Shown here in pieces: positions 1 through 9,904 of a DNA stretch of 64,000 nucleotides. Numbering within the stretch: the first letter of the stretch is position 1; every line of letters begins with the position of its first letter. A program made the translations under genes and the position numbers. The notes beneath the pieces are model-generated. The model did no database searches, was not told the DNA's origin, and saw nothing but the letters and a program-made list of their open reading frames with translations. Origin of the DNA: Bacteroidales bacterium (GTDB lineage: Bacteria > Bacteroidota > Bacteroidia > Bacteroidales > UBA932). The stretch covers positions 1 to 64,000 of the forward strand of contig JAFYWC010000020.1 in NCBI GenBank assembly GCA_017546585.1. Reading direction: 5' to 3'.

Positions 1-252
1 GAGTATGTCGAGGTTTACGATCCGGACGGAAATCCTGCAACAAACAACGCCATCCATTACGACGACTGGAGACTTCCTACCGCTGCAGAGATTCAGATCA
101 TCATCGATTTCCAGTATGTCGAGAATGCGGCGATGGATGAGGTGCTCTCAGGAAGATATTATTGGAGTGCTACCGGTCAGGTCGGAAATCCTCAGTCGAG
201 CAGTTCAAACGGCACCCAGTCGGCAGTACGCTGTATCCGAGACGCTTATTAA
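1..252 (+). CDS. C-terminal end of a FISUMP-domain surface lipoprotein (partial)
   Basis: The reading frame is open from base 1 to a TAA at 250-252 and gives the last 83 residues; the start lies outside the window. The peptide carries the WRLPTAAEI, YYWSAT and AVRCIRD signatures of the Fib_succ_major (FISUMP) domain. That domain is common at the C-terminus of Bacteroidetes lipoproteins and follows fimbrillin-like modules in many of them. Function is not known beyond a likely cell-surface location. The next gene starts 27 bases downstream on the same strand with no terminator between, so the two are probably co-transcribed. The full protein at 37408-38961 in this window has the same C-terminal domain type. 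Confidence 0.75.
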   Translation, partial: EYVEVYDPDGNPATNNAIHYDDWRLPTAAEIQIIIDFQYVENAAMDEVLSGRYYWSATGQVGNPQSSSSNGTQSAVRCIRDAY

Positions 253-279
253 TAGACAAGTCCTTTAAAAAGAACAGAT

Positions 280-3231
280 ATGAAGAATACGATTAAATAT
301 ATGATTCTCGCCCTTGCTGGGGCAATTGCTCTGACAGTTTCCTGCCAGAGAGAGGACTTGATCGGACCAGGGCTCAACGCACCTGAAGGTTACAAGACCC
401 TTCAGTTCGCGGCTCAGGTGCCTGATATGGCTTCCGTGCAGACAAAGGGCGTCGATCCTGACGGACTCGGTGTGCAGCAGATGACAGTCTTCTGTTTCGA
501 CGAGAACAGCCTCTTCATCACTACTGTGACAGCGAAACTTGTGCAGGATGCCGGCAATCCGTCTTTGACCGGAAAGTTCACAGTGACCGTTCCTGATCAC
601 ACCGTGACCCTCCAGCTTGTCGGAAACCAGAATCTCACCTACTTCAAGGAGGACAACTACCGTGGTATGTCGGAGGTGGCCGTAATGTCGGCTCTTGAGG
701 CTTCTGCAGGACGTATGATCTACTGGGCACGTGAGACTGTGGAGAACCTTCCAAAGTACAACTCTACATCAAATCCTATCAAGCTTCTCCGTAACCAGGC
801 CAAGATCACTCTCAATGTCGAGAAGTCAAGGTCTGCTTTCCAGCCAGAGGGATGGGTTGTAGTAAATTCCAACGCATTCGGTACAGTGGCGCCTTACAGC
901 CCTGATCACGGTGGCTTCGTGGCTCCGACACTCCAGGATCCTTTCGTGACCCTTCCTGAAGATAAGTCGAAGCTCGGTGACTATCTTGATGTGACAAACG
1001 CAGAAGAAGAGTACATCTTCGAGACTGAGAATACAGAAGCAGACCCTATCGACTTCATCGTAAAGGGAAAGAACGGCACAAACGGCAAATCTCTCTATTA
1101 TCGAGTGTCTCTTATCGACGAAAGGGGCGACAATGTGATGATTATGCGTAACCATCATTATGTGGTGAATATCGTAGGTGAGCTCCACTATGGCCAGGAG
1201 ACCTTCATTGCAGCTCTTGATGCACCTGCAACCAACAACGTATGGGTGTCTATTTCAGACAACATCGCCGAGGTGATGGATGCGGAGTATAGACTTACAG
1301 TAGATCAGACATATGTGGTTATCGGAGAGGACGAGTTCAAGAATCCTAACGACTACGTTCTCACATATCGCCTTGAAAGCTTTACAGCAGGCGAGACCCT
1401 TACTCAGGCAAATGTTACCTGGATGGACGGCAACAACGTTGCTCTCAACAACTTCTCGCACACTTTTGACGCATCTACAGGTATCGGAACAGTTACTGTT
1501 TCCCTCAATGATATGGGTGACCTCCAGAAGCGCGAAGGAACCCTCTTCGTCAAGAAGGGTCGTCTTTCAAGAAAGATGAAGGTGGTGACCGTAAAGGAGC
1601 AGAGCTTCGTTCCGTCGTGGATTACAACCAACGTATACGGAGGTGAAACAGGTGAGAACATCACAATGATGTTCACAATCCCTGAGGACTGCCCACAGGA
1701 ACTTTTCCCTATGGACGTGCTCGTATCTGTGAACGCGCTTGACGTACGTAACGAGTCGGGAATGGTGCTTCCGGTCATCCGCAAAGGCGATGACGGTTAC
1801 GGCGAGGACAACGGCATCGGATACAAATATGTGCTTACAGTGAACGGAACAGGCGTTCAGCGTCTTTATCTGGAGTCTATCCTCAACCACGAGACAGGTG
1901 ACCAGGTGGATGTTACCATCGAGGCTAAACACTTCGCATCCCTCACAAAGACTGCTACATTCAAGGCTGATGTGAACCAGTGGATCCTCATCCACAACCT
2001 TATGTCTTATTCGGCTGTGCAGCCTGCTGACGAGGTGCTTTATTACTATCACGTACCTCAGAAGATCAACGCGGTTGTAGAGTTCACGACACATCTCGGA
2101 AAGGACATCAAGTGGAATACAGACAATACAGTGGCAAGCTACACTCCGGTGACTCCGTCAGAGAACGATGAGTTCCTCCTTTACTCTAAGTCGCTTGACA
2201 ACGATACATCTGCTGCAGATCAGGATTTCACATTCTACACTGTATCAAGCGAACTTTGGTCTACCGGCGGTAGAGTGCTCGGATTCACGAGAAACATCGA
2301 CGGATCTCAGGGACAGGGTGCTGTATATCATTTGATCACCAACACTCCAAGAAGTGCAGAGGTTGTACGAGTAGCCTCTAATCCTAAGGGTGCGGTTTCG
2401 GTGACTGGAAACGGTACTTGCAATGGCGACCAGTTCCGTTCTGCAGTGTTCGAACTTGCGAACTACCATCCGTTCCACTTCAATGCGAAGATCAACGGCC
2501 AGGGTACTACAGTGACCGGAGAGGCTAATGAAGTTACAGATAACGTAATGTTGACATATGTGCCTAACCAGAAGGTGACAATCAGCATCGATGTGACAAG
2601 CTTCGACTATGTACACAGAAACGGTACAGTAGCAACAGTGGATCCTTTCGGAACAGCATTCGACATCTATATCGACGCTCCTATGCTCGTGCTTGACGAG
2701 ACTGACGTACTTTACACAAGCGGCAAGCTCGAGAAGGTGGCAGGCGTTGAAGGAAGATATGTATACCACGTTGACGCTTCGAGAGCTGTTGAGGCCCAGT
2801 ACGGTACAAACGAGACAAAGAACCTTGTGTTCAAGACCAACGGCATCGTTACAGCCGGTGAAATCATCATCACTGCAGATGATACCAAGGTCGTATATTA
2901 TGAGAAGAAGTTCAAGCTTCAGAACAGTTCGGTGACTGGAACAATGCAGTTCAGAAACAAGGCTACCGGTGCGATCGCCGCAGTTCCTGCTTCATCATTC
3001 GTTCCGTTCGAGGTGTTCCCTACATACAACCGTATCGGTACTGTGACTGTATCCGACGGAGGCCAGTTCGAACTTCGACTCAGAGACGAGTATGAATATG
3101 ACTGGAATACCGACGACGTGAAGTTCCAGTATGCGGCACCGGACGGAATCCTCTACGAGAAGGTATATGGCAGCTTGAGCGCCCTCTATTCTTCACTATC
3201 GAGTCCTATCATACTCGAACCTGCAAACTAG
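280..3231 (+). CDS. Large fimbrillin-like surface lipoprotein (983 aa)
   Basis: The N-terminus (MKNTIKYMILALAGAIAL, then TVSC) is a lipoprotein signal with the lipobox Cys near residue 22. Residues about 40-330 look like a Bacteroidetes fimbrillin/Mfa-type N-terminal region: an early QTKG segment, a strand-rich stretch ending in VGNQNL, and the RNQAKITLNVE and RNHHYVVNIVGEL signatures. The remaining ~650 residues are repetitive beta-sandwich-like sequence without a catalytic motif I recognise. It is much longer than a standard fimbrillin (about 350-450 residues), so it may be a tip or anchor subunit, or an adhesin with added Ig-like modules. It follows the FISUMP gene by 27 bases and is closed by a strong terminator, so it is the last gene of its operon. 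The fimbrial role is inference. Confidence 0.6.
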   Translation: MKNTIKYMILALAGAIALTVSCQREDLIGPGLNAPEGYKTLQFAAQVPDMASVQTKGVDPDGLGVQQMTVFCFDENSLFITTVTAKLVQDAGNPSLTGKFTVTVPDHTVTLQLVGNQNLTYFKEDNYRGMSEVAVMSALEASAGRMIYWARETVENLPKYNSTSNPIKLLRNQAKITLNVEKSRSAFQPEGWVVVNSNAFGTVAPYSPDHGGFVAPTLQDPFVTLPEDKSKLGDYLDVTNAEEEYIFETENTEADPIDFIVKGKNGTNGKSLYYRVSLIDERGDNVMIMRNHHYVVNIVGELHYGQETFIAALDAPATNNVWVSISDNIAEVMDAEYRLTVDQTYVVIGEDEFKNPNDYVLTYRLESFTAGETLTQANVTWMDGNNVALNNFSHTFDASTGIGTVTVSLNDMGDLQKREGTLFVKKGRLSRKMKVVTVKEQSFVPSWITTNVYGGETGENITMMFTIPEDCPQELFPMDVLVSVNALDVRNESGMVLPVIRKGDDGYGEDNGIGYKYVLTVNGTGVQRLYLESILNHETGDQVDVTIEAKHFASLTKTATFKADVNQWILIHNLMSYSAVQPADEVLYYYHVPQKINAVVEFTTHLGKDIKWNTDNTVASYTPVTPSENDEFLLYSKSLDNDTSAADQDFTFYTVSSELWSTGGRVLGFTRNIDGSQGQGAVYHLITNTPRSAEVVRVASNPKGAVSVTGNGTCNGDQFRSAVFELANYHPFHFNAKINGQGTTVTGEANEVTDNVMLTYVPNQKVTISIDVTSFDYVHRNGTVATVDPFGTAFDIYIDAPMLVLDETDVLYTSGKLEKVAGVEGRYVYHVDASRAVEAQYGTNETKNLVFKTNGIVTAGEIIITADDTKVVYYEKKFKLQNSSVTGTMQFRNKATGAIAAVPASSFVPFEVFPTYNRIGTVTVSDGGQFELRLRDEYEYDWNTDDVKFQYAAPDGILYEKVYGSLSALYSSLSSPIILEPAN

Positions 3232-3261
3232 CAGCCTAACACACTCTAAATAACGTTCAGC

Positions 3262-3310
3262 GCAACCACCCCTAGGCTGAGTCCATTCGGACGGGGTGGT
3301 TGCTTTTTTT
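3262..3310 (+). terminator. Rho-independent terminator after the fimbrillin-like gene
   Basis: A perfect 11-bp stem (GCAACCACCCC at 3262-3272 and GGGGTGGTTGC at 3293-3303) with a 20-base loop is followed at once by seven T (3304-3310). It lies 30 bases after the stop codon and before the next promoter, which separates the two transcription units. Confidence 0.9.
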
Positions 3311-3341
3311 GTCCCCGTTGCTCTGCAACAGCCCCGCGAAG

Positions 3342-3373
3342 TTTGCCAAATTGGAATAATAGTTTTAATTTTG
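3342..3373 (+). promoter_or_regulatory. Bacteroidetes-type promoter for the galM-thyA-folA operon
   Basis: TTTG at 3342-3345, a 20-base spacer, and TAATTTTG at 3366-3373 match the Bacteroidetes sigma consensus TTTG-N19-21-TAnnTTTG exactly. Transcription should begin near 3380. This rules out an upstream in-frame start at 3343 for the epimerase and favours ATG 3400. Confidence 0.75.
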
Positions 3374-3399
3374 AGAGATTTTGTAATTTTTCAGAAGAG

Positions 3400-4449
3400 A
3401 TGACTATTGCTAGAGAATCTTGGGGTGTGTCTCCTTGCGGAAAGGAAGTCGTTCTTTACACCCTTGCAAACGCTTCAGGTGCATATGTAAAGCTTTCAAA
3501 CATCGGTGCAGGCATCGTTGCTGCTGTCGTGCCGGACAGAGATGGTGTCCTCGCTGACGTCGTCTTGGGATATCCGGATGCCGCAAGCTATTTCGGTGAC
3601 GGACCTTGCGCAGGAAAGATTCCCGGCAGATATGCAAACAGAATCGCTCTCGGAAAGTTTGCACTTGACGGGGTGGAGTATACGCTTCCTGTGAACAATG
3701 GTCCGAACCACCTCCACGGAGGTCCTGACGGCTTCCAGAACAAGGTCTGGGAGAGCCGTGAGCATAACGGCGGCGTTGAGTTCCTTTATTATTCGGAGGA
3801 CGGCGAAATGGGCTATCCTGGAGCCGTGAAGACTGTTGCCCGCTACGAGTGGACAGAGGACAACGAACTCCGTCTGACCATCACTGCAGAGTGCGATGCG
3901 CCTACAGTGATCAACCTTACAAACCACGCATACTTCAACCTTAACGGAGAAGGAAACGGTACGATTCTCGGCCACCAGCTCCGTCTGAATTCATCGGAAT
4001 ACCTTCCTACCGACCAGACTCAGATTCCTCTCGGAGAAAGCGCTCCTGTTGCTGGAACTCCTATGGATTTCGTCAATCTCAAGCCTGTAGGACAGGATAT
4101 CAATGCGGATTTCGAACCGCTCAAGATCGGCAAGGGCTATGACCACTGCTGGGTGATCGACGGCGCAGAGCCTGGCCAGCTTCAGGATTGTGCAGAACTG
4201 TATGCTCCTGAGAGCGGACGTGTCCTTGAAATCTACACCACACAGCCTGGCGTCCAGGTATACACCGGAAACTGGCTTTCTGACAGCCCTATGGGTAAGA
4301 ACGGCCATAAATACGAAGACTACAGCGGTGTGGCCATCGAGTGTCAGAATTACCCTGATGCGCCTAACAAGGCTGACTATCCGTCGGCAGTCCTCCGCCC
4401 TGGCGAGGTCTACGACGAGGCCATCATCTTCGCTTTCCGCGTCCGCTAA
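3400..4449 (+). CDS. galM: Aldose 1-epimerase (galactose mutarotase)
   Basis: The enzyme interconverts alpha and beta anomers of galactose, glucose and related aldoses, feeding sugars to kinases. The 349-residue protein keeps the family active-site elements: His in [10 protein letters not shown], His in [10 protein letters not shown], Asp in [10 protein letters not shown], and the catalytic Glu in [14 protein letters not shown]. These correspond to the two His, Asp and Glu known from Lactococcus GalM. An in-frame start exists at 3343, but it lies inside the promoter (3342-3373), so ATG 3400 is chosen. No signal peptide is seen, so it is cytoplasmic. thyA follows after 11 bases, so this sugar enzyme leads an operon of nucleotide-synthesis genes. 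I see no functional reason for that pairing. Confidence 0.93.
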   Translation: MTIARESWGVSPCGKEVVLYTLANASGAYVKLSNIGAGIVAAVVPDRDGVLADVVLGYPDAASYFGDGPCAGKIPGRYANRIALGKFALDGVEYTLPVNNGPNHLHGGPDGFQNKVWESREHNGGVEFLYYSEDGEMGYPGAVKTVARYEWTEDNELRLTITAECDAPTVINLTNHAYFNLNGEGNGTILGHQLRLNSSEYLPTDQTQIPLGESAPVAGTPMDFVNLKPVGQDINADFEPLKIGKGYDHCWVIDGAEPGQLQDCAELYAPESGRVLEIYTTQPGVQVYTGNWLSDSPMGKNGHKYEDYSGVAIECQNYPDAPNKADYPSAVLRPGEVYDEAIIFAFRVR

Positions 4450-4460
4450 CCAATCAACCT

Positions 4461-5255
4461 ATGAAACAGTACATCGAACTCCTTAAACATATCCGTGAAA
4501 ACGGAACAATGAAGAGCGACCGTACCGGCACCGGTACGCAGAGCGTCTTCGGATATCAGACAAGATACGACCTCAGCGAAGGTTTCCCTCTTCTTACCAC
4601 CAAGAAGGTTCACCTGAAGTCCATCATCTACGAACTTCTCTGGTTCATCGCAGGCGACACCAATGTGAAGTATCTTCAGGACCACGGCGTGACCATCTGG
4701 GACGAGTGGGCGGACGAGAACGGCGACCTCGGTCCTGTTTACGGTCACCAGTGGCGCAGCTGGCCGACTCCGGACGGCGGCACCATCGACCAGCTTTCCA
4801 ATGTGATCAACCAGATCAAGAACAGCCCTGATTCGCGTCGTATGATCGTGTCGGCCTGGAATGTCGCCGAAGTCGAGAAGATGGCTCTGCCTCCTTGCCA
4901 TTCGCTCTTCCAGTTCTATGTGGCTGACGGCAAGCTCTCCTGCCAGCTCTATCAGCGCAGTGCGGATGTGTTCCTCGGCGTGCCTTTCAACATCGCATCC
5001 TATGCGCTCCTCACGATGATGATCGCTCAGGTGTGCGGTCTCCAGCCAGGTGAGTTCATCCACACTACAGGTGATACCCACCTCTATGTGAACCATTTCG
5101 AGCAGGTGGCTCTCCAGTTGACACGCGAGCCTCGCCAGCTCCCTAAGATGAAGATCAATCCGGATGTGAAGAGCATCTTTGACTTCAAGTACGAAGACTT
5201 TGAACTTGTGGACTACGATCCGTATCCACGCATTCCTGCTCCGGTAGCAGTATAA
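4461..5255 (+). CDS. thyA: Thymidylate synthase
   Basis: It makes dTMP from dUMP using 5,10-methylene-tetrahydrofolate as carbon donor and reductant. The protein is 264 residues, the same length as E. coli ThyA, and aligns along its whole length without gaps. It starts MKQYIELL and keeps [26 protein letters not shown], the catalytic Cys at about 146 in [20 protein letters not shown] for dUMP binding, and the C-terminal APVAV that closes over the active site. folA starts 11 bases downstream. The pairing is expected because ThyA produces the dihydrofolate that FolA reduces. Cytoplasmic. Confidence 0.98.
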   Translation: MKQYIELLKHIRENGTMKSDRTGTGTQSVFGYQTRYDLSEGFPLLTTKKVHLKSIIYELLWFIAGDTNVKYLQDHGVTIWDEWADENGDLGPVYGHQWRSWPTPDGGTIDQLSNVINQIKNSPDSRRMIVSAWNVAEVEKMALPPCHSLFQFYVADGKLSCQLYQRSADVFLGVPFNIASYALLTMMIAQVCGLQPGEFIHTTGDTHLYVNHFEQVALQLTREPRQLPKMKINPDVKSIFDFKYEDFELVDYDPYPRIPAPVAV

Positions 5256-5265
5256 TATCGTTCCT

Positions 5266-5757
5266 ATGGAAAAGTGCATCATCGTCGCAATATCCGACAA
5301 CAACGCCATCGGCCGTAACAACGAGCTTCTCTGGCACATTTCGGAGGACCTCAGGTTCTTCCGCCGCACCACCCTTGGCTGCCCGGTGATTATGGGCCGC
5401 AAGACCTTCGAGTCCATCGGCCGTGCCCTTCCGAAACGCGTGAATATCGTCGTTTCGCGCGCATACAGCACAGCGGAGGAGGTGGCGGTAGTCGGCTCTG
5501 TGGAAGAGGCTCTGAACCTCGCGGAAGAGACCAATCTCGAGAGGTGCTTCGTCATCGGAGGCGGACAGATATATGCACAGTCTCTTCCTCTTGCGGACAC
5601 TCTTATCGTCACCCACGTGCATACGGTCATCGAGGATGCAGATACATTCTTTCCTGAGATAGATCCGGATATCTGGGATGTGGCAGAGCGTTCGGAGATG
5701 TTCAAGGATGAGGAGACGGGTTATGAATTCGAATTTGTAAAATATGTCAAGAGATAG
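5266..5757 (+). CDS. folA: Dihydrofolate reductase
   Basis: It reduces dihydrofolate to tetrahydrofolate with NADPH, regenerating the cofactor consumed by ThyA encoded just upstream. The 163-residue protein has the family order: IVAISDNNAIGRNN at the N-terminus, the active-site acid in LLWHISEDLRFF (Glu where E. coli has Asp27), VIMGRKTFESIG, and the NADPH-binding VIGGGQIYAQ. It ends in a KYVKR tail. The last 14 bases overlap the start of the downstream transporter gene, which implies translational coupling. Confidence 0.97.
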   Translation: MEKCIIVAISDNNAIGRNNELLWHISEDLRFFRRTTLGCPVIMGRKTFESIGRALPKRVNIVVSRAYSTAEEVAVVGSVEEALNLAEETNLERCFVIGGGQIYAQSLPLADTLIVTHVHTVIEDADTFFPEIDPDIWDVAERSEMFKDEETGYEFEFVKYVKR

Positions 5758-7087
5758 TTTCGGAAGCAGATTTGGAGCCTTGCTGGCAATGGCCGGCTCC
5801 GCAGTCGGTTTAGGAAATCTGTGGCGTTTCCCTTATCTCGTAGGAGAAAACGGAGGCGCCGCCTTCATTATATTGTATATCATCCTGAGTTTTGTGATCT
5901 GCCTTCCGATCTTCATATCGGAGTTCGTGATCGGCAGACGCAGCCAGGAGAACGCCTATTCGGCTTTCAGAGACCTCTCAGGAGGCTCTGCGTGGCGTTG
6001 GGTGGGTCTCTTTACCATCTTTGTTCCGATGGTCGTCCTGTCGTATTACAGCGTCATCGGAGGCTGGTCTGTGGAGTACCTTCTCAAGTCGTGCACATTC
6101 TCATTTACAGTTGGAATATCCCAGGCTGCCATCAATACCTTTTTTGTTGATTTCGTGTCTTCGACCTGGGGCCCGTTGGCTGCCCATACGGCTTTCCTGC
6201 TTCTGACTATGCTGATCGTTGTTGTCGGCATCAAGGACGGCATCGAGAGATTCAGCAAGGTGATGATGCCTCTGCTGTTCCTGATGGTGCTTTCTATAGC
6301 GATATATGCTTTGACCTTGCCGGGGGCAAAGGCCGGTGTGGACTATCTTTTCAATCCGGATTTCTCAAAGCTTACAGGAAAGTCTTGTGCCGCCGCATTG
6401 GGTCAGGCGTTCTTCTCGCTCTCCCTCGGCTTCGGTACCATAATGACCTATGCGTCCTATGTGGACAAGAAGGAGAACATCCTTTTCCATAGTACGGCGA
6501 CTGCGGCTTCTGACCTTATGTTCGCGCTCATTGCCGGCCTGGCCATTATGCCTGCCGTCTTCGCCTTCGGCATCAGCCCTCAGGCCGGCCCAGGTCTCGT
6601 TTTCGAGACACTTCCATATGTGTTCGGACAGATGCCTGCAGGCGGTCTTGTGGCCATCCTGTTCTTCCTGGCCCTTCTTGTGGCTGCTCTTACATCGTCG
6701 ATTTCGATGCTTGAGGTGGCTGTGGCGTATCTCGTTGAGGAGAAGAAGATACCGCGCATATGGGCTTGCGTCATCCTGTTTGTGATCTGCTGGGTGGTGG
6801 GAGCGCTCTGTTCGCTTTCGTTCGGACCTCTGTCGTCCGTGAAGATATTCGGAGACGGCATCTTCGATTTCTTCGACAACCTTTCTTCGAACATCCTGAT
6901 GACCCTCGGCAGTCTGCTTACAGTCCTATTTGTCGGCTGGCGTCTCAAGAAGACCGATGTCTATGATGAGTTCACCAACGGCGGCACACTCAGCCGCAGC
7001 GCCAGGATCTTCGGCGTCCTCTGGTTCCTCATCCGCTACATCTGCCCTCTGGCAATCGCCATTATTTTCCTTTCGGGCTTATTTTAA
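5744..7087 (+). CDS. Sodium-dependent transporter of the NSS (LeuT-like) family
   Basis: Probably a sodium-coupled importer of an amino acid or related small molecule in the inner membrane. The first helix holds the hallmark GSAVGLGNLWRFPYLVGENGG (split here: unwound TM1, sodium and substrate site). It continues with about eleven hydrophobic segments over 447 residues, close to the 11-12 TM architecture of prokaryotic NSS proteins. The specific substrate cannot be read from the sequence. It overlaps folA by 14 bases and is the last gene of the galM-thyA-folA operon. The next gene is convergent, with only 16 bases between stop codons and no obvious terminator hairpin. Confidence 0.9.
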   Translation: MSRDSFGSRFGALLAMAGSAVGLGNLWRFPYLVGENGGAAFIILYIILSFVICLPIFISEFVIGRRSQENAYSAFRDLSGGSAWRWVGLFTIFVPMVVLSYYSVIGGWSVEYLLKSCTFSFTVGISQAAINTFFVDFVSSTWGPLAAHTAFLLLTMLIVVVGIKDGIERFSKVMMPLLFLMVLSIAIYALTLPGAKAGVDYLFNPDFSKLTGKSCAAALGQAFFSLSLGFGTIMTYASYVDKKENILFHSTATAASDLMFALIAGLAIMPAVFAFGISPQAGPGLVFETLPYVFGQMPAGGLVAILFFLALLVAALTSSISMLEVAVAYLVEEKKIPRIWACVILFVICWVVGALCSLSFGPLSSVKIFGDGIFDFFDNLSSNILMTLGSLLTVLFVGWRLKKTDVYDEFTNGGTLSRSARIFGVLWFLIRYICPLAIAIIFLSGLF

Positions 7088-7103
7088 GGTGATTTTACGC
7101 TAA

Positions 7104-9773
7104 TTATGCTCGGAATTTGAGGATACCGGCGAGGGAGGCGAGAAGGAGGAGGATCAGGAGGATCGAGCTGGCGCGTGAGATGTTCTCGCCGAGCTTGTAT
7201 GACTCCGGCTCGAATCGCATAATGAGCTGACCTTCTCCCTGAGGGATGATGGCGGCGCGGAGCATCCAGTCCGCGCGGAAGAGATCGATCGATCGACCTT
7301 CCGCAGTCGGCTGGTAGCGGCCGCCGCTTACCTTGCCATATGAACCCGCAGGCTCGACCCAGGCCTTCCAGCCCTTTGGATAGTAGATCTCGCTGAATAC
7401 CGCTACACGGTCTGCGTCGGTGCTGAATGCATAACGGAGTTCGTTCGGAGCGTAGTGTGTCAGGGAGATGGATGTGGACATCTCGACTTCGCTCGATGTG
7501 ACAGCAGAGGTGCTCGATGTGACAGTTGGGGTGCTCGAAGCAAACGCATCCTGTGCCCAGCTGAAGTCCTTGCCGATGATGGCGGTGTTGCGCAGGTCTG
7601 CATCCTCAAGCAGAGCGATCTCCTCGTCCGGAGTTGCAGCCGATACATAATCCGACACGAACCAGCAGTTGCCGTATGCATACGGATTCCTTACCGGAGA
7701 GAACTCGGATCCGAGGATGATGTATTTGCCGTTGAGCATCGACACGACCTTCAGTTCAGGAAGGCGTGCTTCCACATCCTGCACTGTTACAGCATTCTCG
7801 ACAGCGTCGTATGCACGGTAGATTTCATTTGTGATATATTTCTCGATAAGGTCCTGGTAGCGCTGGAGCTTCACAGGGCTGTATCCGCCGATGCACTTGT
7901 GGTGGTAGCTCTGGATAGCGTCGTTGAATGTGTTCACGCTGATATCGAGAACGCGGTAGTGAGGATCTGTGTCCTCGTGGATGATCTCGTCTACAGGACG
8001 TGGCTCGTAGTGGGCTGTAAAGGCCTTAGGAGTCACAAAGTGGCTCTTGTTGAGGTATCTCTTTCCGATCGGAACAAGGTCGAAGACAACGAGGAGAATC
8101 ACAGCGACAGCCACGATGGTCATTCTGCCCTTTCGTACGAATGAGCCATCCTTTCCGACAGCGTCCACCTTTGCCGGGCGCATAGCCCAGTACAGGAGTG
8201 CTCCGACTATGGTGATCATCCAGAACGAAGTCCAGGCATCGCTTCTGAGGAGAGCCTGTCTGTCTGCCACGAGTGCGTCAACGAGGATGTCTGGCTGACC
8301 TGCGTCCACAGCGCCGGTGAATGTGCCGGCAATGCTTGGCATAAGGGCGCATATGAGGCAGAAGAGGCCGGTGAACGCGTAAGCGATCAGAGCGCCGTTC
8401 TGGAACTCCTTGAGCGTGTATTTCTCCTTGAGTACCTTGTCGAGGGTGTAGAATCCGAGCAATGGAAGTGTGACCTGAAGCACAACCAGAGCCATAGACA
8501 CAGTCCTGAACTTGTTGTACATAGGTGCGTACTCGAACCAAAGCTTGGTGAACCACATAAAATGGTTGCCCCACGCAAGGAAGACTGCGATCACAGTCGC
8601 AGCCACGATCCACCATTTCTCACGTCCCTTGCAGAGCGCAAGACCGAGGACGAAAAGGAAGACGGTGATGCATCCCATATACATAGGGCCGGCTGTGAAC
8701 GGCTGCGGACCCCAGTAGAGAGGCATATGCCTGAGTGTCTGACGGAGGTTAGGCTGGCCGGCTCTCTTGAGCAGCTTGCCGGTCTCCGAGTCCATATCGA
8801 GGGCTCCCGATGATGAACCTCCGTTGAAGTTCGGGATGAGCAGGTTAGGCATTTCGCTGATGCCGTATGACCAGGCAGTCGCATAGTCGAGGTCGAGACC
8901 TCTGTCATTGTGGCTGTCGCTGTCTGCTGAAAGTTCCGAACCTCCACGCATAGTGTAAGGTGTGTACTCGTATGTAGGGATGAGCTTGTTTGCATTGGTT
9001 GCGATGCCCACGATGCCGATGCCGAGAAGGAGTGCGGAAGCGATGAAGAAGCGCTTGAGCATCTCGCTGCGGCGTGCCTTGTCGATGCAGATGTATATGA
9101 GCTGTCCGATGGCATATGCGAAGATCACGATCGCGAGATAATAGGTGATCTGAAGGTGGTTGGCCTTGATCTGCATACTGAGGGCGAGCGCGAAGAGCGT
9201 TGCTCCGAGGATGGTCTTAGGCAGCCACTTCTTCCAAGAAGACGCCTCCTGGCAAACTGCCAAGGCCGATCTGTATGTGAATATCACTCCGGCGAGCACC
9301 CAAGGGAAGTAGGCGATGGCCTGCATCTTGGTGTTGTGGCCCACCTGGATGATCTGCATATTGTATGAGCAGAACGCGATCGCGATGGCTCCGGCAATGG
9401 CCACAAGCCTGCTTGTGCCCATAGAAAGCATCAGCAGGAAGCCTCCGATCAGGGCGATGAGCAGATAGCTGGCCGGGCGGCGTCCTGTGAGCAGGAAGTC
9501 GTAGATGGCGTCTGTCCAGTCTCCCTCGAAACTGTCGATGGTGGCTGTCGTCGGCATTCCTCCGAACATCGAGTTGGTCCAGGCCGTAGGGTCTTCCGGA
9601 TGTGCCTCGTTGTAGGTCATAGCCTCGTTGGCCATACCCTTCCAGGAAGCGATGTCGCTCTGGTTCACGATCTTGCCGTCCAGCACATAGGGTGCGAAGC
9701 CGTATGCCAGTCCGATGAAAAGCAGGAGAATGCCTGCATATATTCCGATGTTCTTCAGTAATTTCTTGTTCAT
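7104..9773 (-). CDS. YfhO-family polytopic membrane protein
   Basis: The protein is 889 residues from ATG at 9773 (MNKKLLKNIG); the frame is open upstream, but that extension is not hydrophobic and lies in repeat-rich DNA. It has an N-terminal signal-anchor helix, a loop with the family-typical NQSDI and FGGMPT segments, about a dozen transmembrane helices, a soluble domain at about 600-850, and a last helix near the C-terminus. In Firmicutes YfhO helps glycosylate lipoteichoic acid; in Bacteroidetes its role is undefined but it is usually taken as a glycosyl-transfer membrane enzyme. A cytoplasmic glycosyltransferase gene lies directly upstream on the same strand, which supports a role in cell-surface glycan assembly. 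A Thr/Ser/Val-rich stretch near residue 760 looks like a linker. Confidence 0.85.
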   Translation of the reverse strand: MNKKLLKNIGIYAGILLLFIGLAYGFAPYVLDGKIVNQSDIASWKGMANEAMTYNEAHPEDPTAWTNSMFGGMPTTATIDSFEGDWTDAIYDFLLTGRRPASYLLIALIGGFLLMLSMGTSRLVAIAGAIAIAFCSYNMQIIQVGHNTKMQAIAYFPWVLAGVIFTYRSALAVCQEASSWKKWLPKTILGATLFALALSMQIKANHLQITYYLAIVIFAYAIGQLIYICIDKARRSEMLKRFFIASALLLGIGIVGIATNANKLIPTYEYTPYTMRGGSELSADSDSHNDRGLDLDYATAWSYGISEMPNLLIPNFNGGSSSGALDMDSETGKLLKRAGQPNLRQTLRHMPLYWGPQPFTAGPMYMGCITVFLFVLGLALCKGREKWWIVAATVIAVFLAWGNHFMWFTKLWFEYAPMYNKFRTVSMALVVLQVTLPLLGFYTLDKVLKEKYTLKEFQNGALIAYAFTGLFCLICALMPSIAGTFTGAVDAGQPDILVDALVADRQALLRSDAWTSFWMITIVGALLYWAMRPAKVDAVGKDGSFVRKGRMTIVAVAVILLVVFDLVPIGKRYLNKSHFVTPKAFTAHYEPRPVDEIIHEDTDPHYRVLDISVNTFNDAIQSYHHKCIGGYSPVKLQRYQDLIEKYITNEIYRAYDAVENAVTVQDVEARLPELKVVSMLNGKYIILGSEFSPVRNPYAYGNCWFVSDYVSAATPDEEIALLEDADLRNTAIIGKDFSWAQDAFASSTPTVTSSTSAVTSSEVEMSTSISLTHYAPNELRYAFSTDADRVAVFSEIYYPKGWKAWVEPAGSYGKVSGGRYQPTAEGRSIDLFRADWMLRAAIIPQGEGQLIMRFEPESYKLGENISRASSILLILLLLASLAGILKFRA

Positions 9774-9787
9774 ATGCGTATGTGGTG

Positions 9788-9898
9788 GAGCTGTGCCGTT
9801 TTTTGCCCGAAAAGCGTTACAGCTATGCAACTTTTGGTTGATTTTGTCTTGTTTTGCAGAGAGCTGTGCCGCAAAAATGCCCAAATGAGGTACAGCTC
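9788..9898. repeat. Two direct copies of a ~38-bp dyad between the glycosyltransferase and YfhO genes
   Basis: GAGCTGTGCCG occurs at 9788-9798 and again at 9861-9871. Each is followed by an A/T run, GCCC, an A-rich stretch and TACAGCT (9818-9824 and 9891-9897). Each unit can fold as a hairpin with GAGCTGT pairing to ACAGCT(C). The copies are 73 bp apart and fill most of the 131-bp gap. Confidence 0.6.
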
Positions 9899-9904
9899 TT
9901 ATGA

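Noticed and set aside
3271..3276. Depletion of CTAG as a parallel to CATG
   Set aside because: CTAG is uncommon here (for example in CCTAGG at 3271), but it is rare in many bacteria for known reasons and is still present several times, so it is not unusual.
3343..3399. Upstream in-frame start for the aldose epimerase
   Set aside because: The stretch lies inside a promoter with perfect consensus and spacing, and the extra residues are not part of the family.
4446..5705. A 419-codon open frame antisense to thyA and folA
   Set aside because: It mirrors two unmistakable genes with strong codon bias, which often leaves the opposite frame open. The translation has no domain, signal peptide or recognisable composition.
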